64,000 nucleotides of DNA, from NCBI RefSeq assembly GCF_013408745.1, contig NZ_JACCBJ010000001.1, positions 3,782,001 to 3,846,000 of the forward strand, read 5' to 3'. Source of the DNA: Leifsonia soli (GTDB lineage Bacteria > Actinomycetota > Actinomycetes > Actinomycetales > Microbacteriaceae). Below are positions 58,188-64,000 of the stretch, in pieces; position 1 is the first letter of the stretch, and every line of letters begins with the position of its first letter. The position numbers and the translations under genes are program-made. Under the pieces are notes generated by a model. That model saw only the letters and a program-made list of their open reading frames with translations. It ran no database searches and was not told the origin of the DNA.

Positions 58188-58793
58188 ATGCGTCAGAGGG
58201 TCACCGGCGCGATCGCCGTCGTCCCGGCTGGCATGGCGGTGCTTGGAGCCCTGGCCGGCTGTTCGTCGTCGACTCCGAAGACGAGGCAAACGCTCTCTCT
58301 CGATGGTCCGTGGGCCAGCGAGTTTCAGAAGGGGTTCGCCGATGCGAAGAGCGAGTGGGAACGCGATGTGCTCCGCGACGGCGTCGTCACCGCGACGGAG
58401 TACGAGCAGAGCAGAGCACATGTGCGGTCCTGCCTCGGGGACGCCGGCCTGACGATCGCCTGGAACGGATCCGGGGGATTCTCCCTCGGCTCGAAGTCGG
58501 GGTCGTACCCCGACGACTTCTTCGACCGCGCCGACCCGATCCTCCAGCAGTGCGAATCGCAGTGGGCCGGCTGGATCCCGGTCCTCTTCGAGCAGGTACG
58601 CCGCAATCCGGAGAAGAAGGACGAAGCGACGATCCAGGTGGCGTGTCTGGAGGCCGCGGGTCTGGTGGACAAGACCTACAGCAAGCAGCGCTGGTCGCGC
58701 GACAACGAGAAGGGCGACTTCCCGTTCGATGCGATGTCCGGGAGCGCGCGCCGATGCTCCCTCGATCCGCTGTCGCTCTGGCTGACCGAATGA
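58188..58793 (+). CDS. Secreted lipoprotein of the peptide/ABC operon, unknown family
   Basis: A 201-residue lipoprotein with signal 'MRQRVTGAIAVVPAGMAVLG' and lipobox LAGC (Cys25). The mature part is alpha-helical and charged ('KGFADAKSEWERDVLRDGVV') with four further Cys in 'VRSCLGDAG', 'QQCESQWAG', 'VACLEAAG' and 'RRCSLDP', suggesting two disulfides. It could be an immunity or peptide-capture protein. ATG 58188 is two bases after the peptide stop, and its own stop overlaps the next gene as ATGA. Confidence 0.75.
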   Translation: MRQRVTGAIAVVPAGMAVLGALAGCSSSTPKTRQTLSLDGPWASEFQKGFADAKSEWERDVLRDGVVTATEYEQSRAHVRSCLGDAGLTIAWNGSGGFSLGSKSGSYPDDFFDRADPILQQCESQWAGWIPVLFEQVRRNPEKKDEATIQVACLEAAGLVDKTYSKQRWSRDNEKGDFPFDAMSGSARRCSLDPLSLWLTE

Positions 58794-59833
58794 CCCGCAG
58801 GCGTGGGCCCCGGCGGCCTCTCGTCGGCATCGGCAGCATCGTCGCGGCGAGCGCCGCGGCTGCAGCCGCCGCACTGCTGGCACACCCACCGGAGCCGGCA
58901 ACGTTGGCGGCGCCACGGCAGAACGCGACCGTTCCCGTGACGGAGCGCGCCTTCGATGACCGGCATCAGACTGAACTGATCGTGGCCCCGGGCCCGTCGC
59001 GCTCGGTGACCTCACCCCGAACCGGCCGCCTGACGGCCTTCGATTGTGCGGCAGGGGCAGTGCTGCTTTCCGGCACCGCACCGCTCGCGATCGACGGGCG
59101 GCGCCTGATCGCGTCGGCGACCGGCGCGCCCCTGTGGCGGTCGCTGGCGTCGGGTGACCGCGGGGACGACGTCCTCGCAGTGCAATCGGAACTCACCCGG
59201 CTGGGCTATCCGACCGAGCAGGACGGCGTCATGGGTCGTGCCACGTTCCGCGCTCTCGCGGCACTCCGAAGCGACCTGAGGCTGCCCGCTGCGGCCGATC
59301 CGATTCTGGACCTCTCCGACGTGGTCTGGCTGCCGCAGGCCGAGGTCGCGGTCGATCAGTGCGCCGGGGTGCTGGGGACGAATGTCGGCTCCGGCGACGA
59401 GCTCATCCGGCTTCCGGTCAGGGCCGTCTCCGCACGTCTTTCGACGGTCCCGGTCCCGCGGGTTCCCGGTCCGCGGAGCATCACGGTCGGGTCCGTGACC
59501 GTGCCGGTCGGTGACGATGGGGCCGTCACCGGTGAGGCGTCGCTCGACGGCCTCTCGTCCCTTCCCGAGTTCGCCGCGGCCGCCCAGAAGGGAGGAGCCG
59601 CATCGGTGCCGGCGAGCTGGGCACTATCGACGCCGGTCACCGTGCAGGTCGTGCCTCCGGTCGCCCTGTGGGATATGAAGGACGGCGCGGCCTGCATCCA
59701 GCCCGCGCGCGGAAGACCGGTACTCGTGCGAGTTCTGGGATCCGATCTCGGACAGTCGTTCGTCTCCGTCGGCGAGGGCGACGAACTCGGTGACGTGGTC
59801 GTCTCTCCTCCGAAGGCGCGCACGTGCCGGTGA
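58790..59833 (+). CDS. MacA/HlyD-like adaptor with peptidoglycan-binding domain
   Basis: A 347-residue protein anchored by one N-terminal membrane segment ('GIGSIVAASAAAAAAALLA'). 'SVTSPRTGRLTAF' resembles the barrel-sandwich start of adaptor proteins. A PG_binding_1 domain lies at about residues 118-165: 'RGDDVLAVQSELTRLGYPTE' and 'QDGVMGRATFRALAAL'. Such proteins link an ABC exporter to the cell wall in Gram-positive bacteria. It begins at ATG 58790 overlapping the lipoprotein stop and overlaps the ATPase by up to ten bases. Confidence 0.82.
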   Translation: MTRRRGPRRPLVGIGSIVAASAAAAAAALLAHPPEPATLAAPRQNATVPVTERAFDDRHQTELIVAPGPSRSVTSPRTGRLTAFDCAAGAVLLSGTAPLAIDGRRLIASATGAPLWRSLASGDRGDDVLAVQSELTRLGYPTEQDGVMGRATFRALAALRSDLRLPAAADPILDLSDVVWLPQAEVAVDQCAGVLGTNVGSGDELIRLPVRAVSARLSTVPVPRVPGPRSITVGSVTVPVGDDGAVTGEASLDGLSSLPEFAAAAQKGGAASVPASWALSTPVTVQVVPPVALWDMKDGAACIQPARGRPVLVRVLGSDLGQSFVSVGEGDELGDVVVSPPKARTCR

Positions 59834-60420
59834 CCCTGGTGGAGGTCAGCCACTCGTTCGGACGCCCGCTGTTCGATCCGATCTCGCACACGTTCGCACC
59901 GGGCCGCCTCACGGGGATCGTCGGACCCAGCGGATGCGGGAAGTCCACTCTGCTCGGCATCGTCGCCGGCATGATCAGGCCGACGACCGGGCGGGTCGAG
60001 CGGACATCTGCCCGGTGCACCTGGGTCTTCCAGAACCCGCATGGAGTCGCCCAGCGGCGTGTGCTCGATCACCTGAGCCTGCCCTCCCTCGCTCGCGGAG
60101 CGCCGCGCCGCGAGGCGGACACCGAGGCGCGGGAGCTATTGACCACGTTCGGTCTCGGGGACAGAGCCGACGTGACCTTCGGAGCGCTCTCGGGCGGGGA
60201 GGCGCAGCGGCTCATGCTCGCGCGCGCCGTCGCCTCCCGGCCGGACCTCCTCCTCGTGGACGAGCCGACAGCTCAACTCGACCGTGCGATGGCCGCCCAC
60301 GTGAACGGCGTCATGGGGCATCTGGCCGGCAGCGGGGCGGCCGTCGTGATCGCGACGCACGACCCGGTGACCCGGGACGCGTGCGACGAGATCATCGACC
60401 TCGCCTCCTCGGGCCGGTGA
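59824..60420 (+). CDS. ABC transporter ATP-binding protein of the peptide operon
   Basis: A 198-residue ATPase with Walker A 'IVGPSGCGKSTLLGIVAG', Q-loop 'TWVFQNPHGVAQRRVL', signature 'LSGGEAQRLMLARAVA', Walker B 'DLLLVDEPTAQLD' and H-loop 'VVIATHDPVT'. It is compact but complete. The GTG at 59824 or at 59830 is the start; the latter makes the GTGA overlap seen at its own end. It energises the permease encoded next. Confidence 0.9.
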   Translation: MPVTLVEVSHSFGRPLFDPISHTFAPGRLTGIVGPSGCGKSTLLGIVAGMIRPTTGRVERTSARCTWVFQNPHGVAQRRVLDHLSLPSLARGAPRREADTEARELLTTFGLGDRADVTFGALSGGEAQRLMLARAVASRPDLLLVDEPTAQLDRAMAAHVNGVMGHLAGSGAAVVIATHDPVTRDACDEIIDLASSGR

Positions 60421-61493
60421 TCGGCATGCGGTGGACGGAAGCGCTGCGCGAGGCGGGTCGCGATATCGCGTCCGGGGCGGGGCGGACAGCCACCTTCGCC
60501 GTGCTGTTCCTCGTCCTGGTCGGAGGGGTCGCTGTGGCTGCGGAGCTGACGACGCTCCAGGCCATCATGGCCGCCCGCGCGTACGTGGAGTCCGGTTCGG
60601 CGACGTATGTGATGAAAACGCAGAAGCGCATCGACGGGCGGTCGTGCGATGCGCTCGAATCGCTGCCCAATGTCACCGCTGCCGGGGCGATCCGGGAGGA
60701 GACCGAGCTTCTTGTGCCGTCGACGCTCCCGCAGACTCCGATCGCGTCCTTCTCGATTTCACCCGGGTTCCGGGACCTCCTGGCCGCACGAGGTGACGCC
60801 ACTCGAGCGGGCGTCGCGCTATCGGAAGATGTGGCCGGGACGCTCGGCGCAGACGTCGGGGACGACGTGGCGACCGCTCACGGTTCGACGCCGGTGAATT
60901 CGGTCTTCGCGTACCCGGATGACGGCAGAGACTCGGTGCTGGCCTTCTCGGCTCTCGCCGTCATCCCTCTCGGAGAAGACCCCTTCGACGCGTGCTGGGC
61001 CACGATCTGGCCCCACGACGAATCGGCCGTCGCCGCCCTGGGACGGACCGTGCTCCCGAGAGCCGGGTCCAGTGCTGATCGGCCCGTCCTGTCGCAACTC
61101 AATCAGGCGCACGGCCTCGAGTTCACGTCTCCGCGCGCCTTCGGCACCGACTCCGCGACCTTCCTCGCGGTGGTCGCCGGTGCGGTCCTGGGTGCGGCAC
61201 ACGTGTTCCGGCGACGGCTCGCGCTCGCCTCCGATCGTCATATCGGGGTCGGCCGTCTGCCGCAGGTCATCAGTCAGACGGGGCAGTGCGTCGTCTGGGC
61301 GTCGATCGGCGCCGCCGGGGCGTTGAGCGCCGTGCTCGTCTCTCTTCCTCCGCAGGATGCGGACCGCGGACCCCTCCTGACGGCCTCTGTCCTGATCCTC
61401 GTCGGCGGCGCAGGTTCGGCGGTGACCGTCTGTGCCGTGACGACCTGCCTGATCCGGGAGTCATCTCTGTTCCGCTATTTCAAGAACCGGTGA
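60417..61493 (+). CDS. FtsX/MacB-like ABC permease of the peptide operon
   Basis: A 358-residue membrane protein. One N-terminal membrane segment ('AVLFLVLVGGVAVAAELTTL') is followed by an extracytoplasmic domain of about 200 residues with 'IDGRSCDALESLPNVTAAGA' and three C-terminal segments ('FLAVVAGAVLGAAHVF', 'CVVWASIGAAGALSAVLV' and 'SVLILVGGAGSAVTVCAV'). This is the four-helix MacB/FtsX plan, but sequence similarity to named families is weak. GTG 60417 overlaps the ATPase stop as GTGA; ATG 60426 is the alternative. Confidence 0.78.
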   Translation: MIGMRWTEALREAGRDIASGAGRTATFAVLFLVLVGGVAVAAELTTLQAIMAARAYVESGSATYVMKTQKRIDGRSCDALESLPNVTAAGAIREETELLVPSTLPQTPIASFSISPGFRDLLAARGDATRAGVALSEDVAGTLGADVGDDVATAHGSTPVNSVFAYPDDGRDSVLAFSALAVIPLGEDPFDACWATIWPHDESAVAALGRTVLPRAGSSADRPVLSQLNQAHGLEFTSPRAFGTDSATFLAVVAGAVLGAAHVFRRRLALASDRHIGVGRLPQVISQTGQCVVWASIGAAGALSAVLVSLPPQDADRGPLLTASVLILVGGAGSAVTVCAVTTCLIRESSLFRYFKNR

Positions 61494-61560
61494 TCATCCG
61501 CCGCCATCGCGCATAATGGGGGCACCCGCGCCTGATCGCGGGCGCAGGGGAGGGGGTGCG

Positions 61561-62598
61561 GTGACCGAACACCAGCGGGCCGCGAGCATGCGCGACGTCG
61601 CCGCCCTGGCGGGGGTCTCGCACCAGACGGTGTCGCGGGTGATCAACGGCCATCCCAGCATCCGCGAGTCGACGCGCCAGCGCGTGCTGGCCGCCATGGA
61701 CCAGCTGCATTACCGACCGAACCGGGCCGCCCGCGCGCTCGTCACTGCCCGGTCGCGAACGATCGGCATCCTGTCGACCTCGGCCGCTGCGCTGTACGGT
61801 CCGGTGTCGAGCATCAACGCCATCCAGGATGCGGGCAGAGCGGCGGGCTACTTCATCGCGGTCGCCCAGCTCTCCGACCTCCGGCCCGAGTCGATCGCCG
61901 CGGGTCTCGACCACCTGCTCGCGCAGTCCGTCGAGGGGCTCATCGTGATCGCCCCGCAGGAGGTCGTGCTCCAGCAGCTGGAGACGGCGCGCCTCGACGT
62001 CCCCTACGTGACCCTGCTCGGCGGACCGGCGTCGGTGCAGCGCGAGCTGACCGTCGACCAAGTGGCCGGCGCCCGGGCGGCGACGCGCCATCTCCTCGAC
62101 CTGGGGCACCGGCGGATCGTCCACCTGTCGGGTCCGCTCGAATGGTTCGAGGCGCAGGCGCGGGTGCACGGCTACCGGTCGGAGCTCGCCGCCGCCGGCC
62201 TCGCGGCGCCGCCGTCGCCCGAAGGCGACTGGACCGCGGAGTCCGGCTACCGGCTCGGCCGGGAGGTGCTCTCCGACCCGGAGGTGACCGCCGTCTTCAC
62301 CTCCAACGACCAGATGGCCCTCGGCGTCTACCACGCGGCGCACGAGCTGGGGCGCAGCATCCCCGGCGACGTGAGCGTCGTCGGTTTCGACGACATCGCC
62401 GAGGCGGCGCACTACTGGCCGCCGCTGACCACCGTCCTGCAGGACTTCACCCAGCTCGGCCGGCGCAGCGTCGAGAGCCTCGTGACGGAGATCGAGGGAG
62501 GCACGGAGCCGTCGCCGGTGACCCTGCGCCCCGACCTCGTGGTCCGCGCCTCGACGGCTCCACCGGCACAGGTGCGTCCTCCCGCCCCCGTGGCCTGA
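61561..62598 (+). CDS. LacI family transcriptional regulator
   Basis: A 345-residue repressor. Headpiece 'SMRDVAALAGVSHQTVSRVI' and hinge 'LHYRPNRAARALVTARS' lead into a sugar-binding core with 'AVFTSNDQMALGVYHAAHEL' and 'VSVVGFDDIAEAAHYWPPL'. The GTG at 61561 follows AGGGGAGGGGG; the frame begins at 61516. It stands alone between the peptide operon and an MFS transporter and no palindrome was found nearby, so its target is unclear. Confidence 0.92.
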   Translation: MTEHQRAASMRDVAALAGVSHQTVSRVINGHPSIRESTRQRVLAAMDQLHYRPNRAARALVTARSRTIGILSTSAAALYGPVSSINAIQDAGRAAGYFIAVAQLSDLRPESIAAGLDHLLAQSVEGLIVIAPQEVVLQQLETARLDVPYVTLLGGPASVQRELTVDQVAGARAATRHLLDLGHRRIVHLSGPLEWFEAQARVHGYRSELAAAGLAAPPSPEGDWTAESGYRLGREVLSDPEVTAVFTSNDQMALGVYHAAHELGRSIPGDVSVVGFDDIAEAAHYWPPLTTVLQDFTQLGRRSVESLVTEIEGGTEPSPVTLRPDLVVRASTAPPAQVRPPAPVA

Positions 62599-62659
62599 GG
62601 TCGCACCCCGCGCCCGCGTACCCCCCCGGGCGTCGGCGGGTCGGCCTAGGCTGGAGCGC

Positions 62660-64000
62660 ATGAGCTCGCGCGATCTGGACTCGGAGACCGCGGCCCCCGC
62701 CATTCCCGATGTCGCGCCGGCCGGAGGTGTGCTGAGCGCGCCGTTCCGCTGGACCAGCATCGGGATGTGCCTCCTGATCACCCTGGCGGCGTTCGAGGCT
62801 CTCGCGGTGACGACGATCATGCCGACGGTGAGCCGCGAGCTCGACGGCGCCTCCCTCTACGCCTTCGCGTTCGCCGGACCGCTCGCCGTCGGCGTCGTCG
62901 GCATGGTGGCCGCCGGCGCGTGGACCGACCGCGGCAACCCGCGCTCCGCCCTGATCGCCTCCGTCGTGCTCTTCGCCGCCGGCCTGCTCACCGCGGGCCT
63001 AGCGCAGACGATGGGCGTGTTCGTCACCGGCCGGCTCGTGCACGGCCTCGGCGGCGGCGCTCTCACCGTGGTGCTCTACGTCATCGTGGCGCGTGTGTAC
63101 CCGCCCCGGCTGCATCCCCGGATCTTCGCCGGCTTCGCCGCGGCGTGGGTCATCCCGTCGCTGATCGGGCCGTTCATCGCCGGAGTGCTGAGCGAGACGG
63201 TCGGCTGGCGGTGGGTGTTCCTCGGCGTCGTCGCCCTGACCGCTCTCGCCATGCTGATGGTCGTCCCGGTGATGCGTGATGTGCTCCGCGCACCCGGAGA
63301 ACCCGGCCCCTTCCCCGTCGGCCGGATCCTGTGGGCCCTGCTGCTCGCCGGGGCCGTGCTCGCCCTCACCCTCGCGGCCGAGGCCTCCGGCCCGGTGCAG
63401 TGGATCGTGCCGGTGGTCGCCGCCGCGGTCGCGGCCGTCGCGATCCGTCCCCTGGTGCCTCGTGGCACGCTGATCGCGCGCCGCGGGCTGCCGAGCGTCA
63501 TCCTGATGCGCGCCATCGTCGCCGCGACCTTCTTCGCCTCCGAGGTCTACGTGCCGCTCCTCATGGCGACGCAGTACGGGCTCTCCGCCGCGATCGCGGG
63601 TCTCGCCCTGACGGCGGCCGGTCTCAGCTGGTCGGCGGCCTCGTGGATGCAGGGGCGCTTCTCCGGCATCGGCAACCGTCTCGCAGCACGTCTCGGCGCG
63701 ACCGGACTCACGATCGCCCTCGCGTCGCTCATCGCCACGGCGGTCTGGCATCTGGACCCGTGGATCGTGGTGGTCGGCTGGGCATTCGCCGGCGCGGGGA
63801 TGGGATTCGTGTACCCGCGCCTCGGCGTGCTCACGCTGCACTACTCGACGGCGACCGACCAGGGGTTCAACAGCTCCGCGCTCACGATCGCCGACTCCAC
63901 CGGCTCGGCGGTCGCCCTGGCCGCCACTGCCGTCGTCTTCGCGGCCCTCCGCGGAGCAGGGGGCGGTGTGCCGTTCGTCGGGGCGTTCGCGGTGACCGCA
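62660..64000 (+). CDS. MFS transporter, drug-exporter type (3' end outside window)
   Basis: 447 codons are visible and the frame is open at the right edge. Membrane segments begin at 'SIGMCLLITLAAFEALAVTT', followed by 'IMPTVSRELDGASLYAFAF', 'DRGNPRSALIASVVLFAAG' (loop 2-3) and 'IPSLIGPFIAGVLSETVGWR' (motif C of exporters). Related proteins have 12 or 14 segments; the count here suits either because the end is missing. TAGGCT (62647-62652) lies seven bases before the ATG, a leaderless layout. Confidence 0.88.
   Translation, partial: MSSRDLDSETAAPAIPDVAPAGGVLSAPFRWTSIGMCLLITLAAFEALAVTTIMPTVSRELDGASLYAFAFAGPLAVGVVGMVAAGAWTDRGNPRSALIASVVLFAAGLLTAGLAQTMGVFVTGRLVHGLGGGALTVVLYVIVARVYPPRLHPRIFAGFAAAWVIPSLIGPFIAGVLSETVGWRWVFLGVVALTALAMLMVVPVMRDVLRAPGEPGPFPVGRILWALLLAGAVLALTLAAEASGPVQWIVPVVAAAVAAVAIRPLVPRGTLIARRGLPSVILMRAIVAATFFASEVYVPLLMATQYGLSAAIAGLALTAAGLSWSAASWMQGRFSGIGNRLAARLGATGLTIALASLIATAVWHLDPWIVVVGWAFAGAGMGFVYPRLGVLTLHYSTATDQGFNSSALTIADSTGSAVALAATAVVFAALRGAGGGVPFVGAFAVTA

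Overview
The window is GC-rich, densely packed bacterial DNA of a Gram-positive actinobacterium. Rare AT-rich patches mark promoters, GTG starts and ATGA/GTGA gene overlaps are frequent, and several genes appear leaderless. The gene content (actinobacterial L10/L7-L12 operon, ECF41-type sigma factor, MntR/Nramp pair, ATPase-less sugar ABC operon, YbdK-type ligase) suggests a Microbacteriaceae member, perhaps Leifsonia-like. That placement is inference from gene content, not a database match.

Layout. 1-2829: end of a GNAT acetyltransferase, an MDR reductase, a DUF998-like membrane protein and a YqaJ-like nuclease. 2865-11302: a carbohydrate locus of two divergent operons around a ROK regulator, with four Gfo/Idh/MocA oxidoreductases, two TIM-barrel sugar isomerase/epimerases and a ThuA-like protein; the set recalls oxidise-eliminate-hydrate-reduce (3-keto) glycoside breakdown. 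11312-15615: MDR reductase/MarR and VOC/WYL divergent pairs, each with a striking inverted repeat, then a ROK regulator. 15736-18735: GH38 alpha-mannosidase. 18754-22175: DedA protein and a UbiA - soluble histidine kinase - LuxR-type regulator operon. 22292-24567: pentapeptide-repeat protein, TetR regulator, alpha/beta hydrolase. 24574-26808: MacB-like ABC pair. 26981-29091: FAD oxidoreductase plus ECF41 sigma factor. 29200-31520: OmpR-type two-component system. 31528-32757: rplJ-rplL with an L10 leader. 32739-33195: long intergenic stretch with hairpins and a possible small gene. 33196-35663: methyltransferase, MarR, MFS exporter. 35858-40444: sugar ABC uptake operon with its LacI regulator. 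40599-42868: ABC exporter and a SnoaL-like protein. 43009-44935: Nramp manganese transporter and MntR. 45000-47546: cystathionine beta-synthase and gamma-synthase. 47646-53051: small and uncharacterised genes, a YbdK-type ligase and a Na+/H+ antiporter. 53206-57967: lipid-linked glycosyltransferases and an amino-acid permease. 58057-61493: five tightly coupled genes for a 42-residue secreted peptide, a lipoprotein, a MacA-like adaptor with a peptidoglycan-binding domain, an ABC ATPase and a FtsX/MacB-like permease. 61561-64000: LacI regulator and a truncated MFS transporter.

Main points for follow-up: the peptide/lipoprotein/ABC cassette at 58057-61493 behind an AT-rich palindromic promoter; the 3-keto-type glycoside locus; a dispersed hairpin repeat present twice (19411-19482 and 42890-42955); and a recurring arrangement in which a TANNNT -10 box sits 6 or 7 bases before the start codon, predicting leaderless mRNAs. 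No tRNA, rRNA, CRISPR array, transposase or phage gene was seen.
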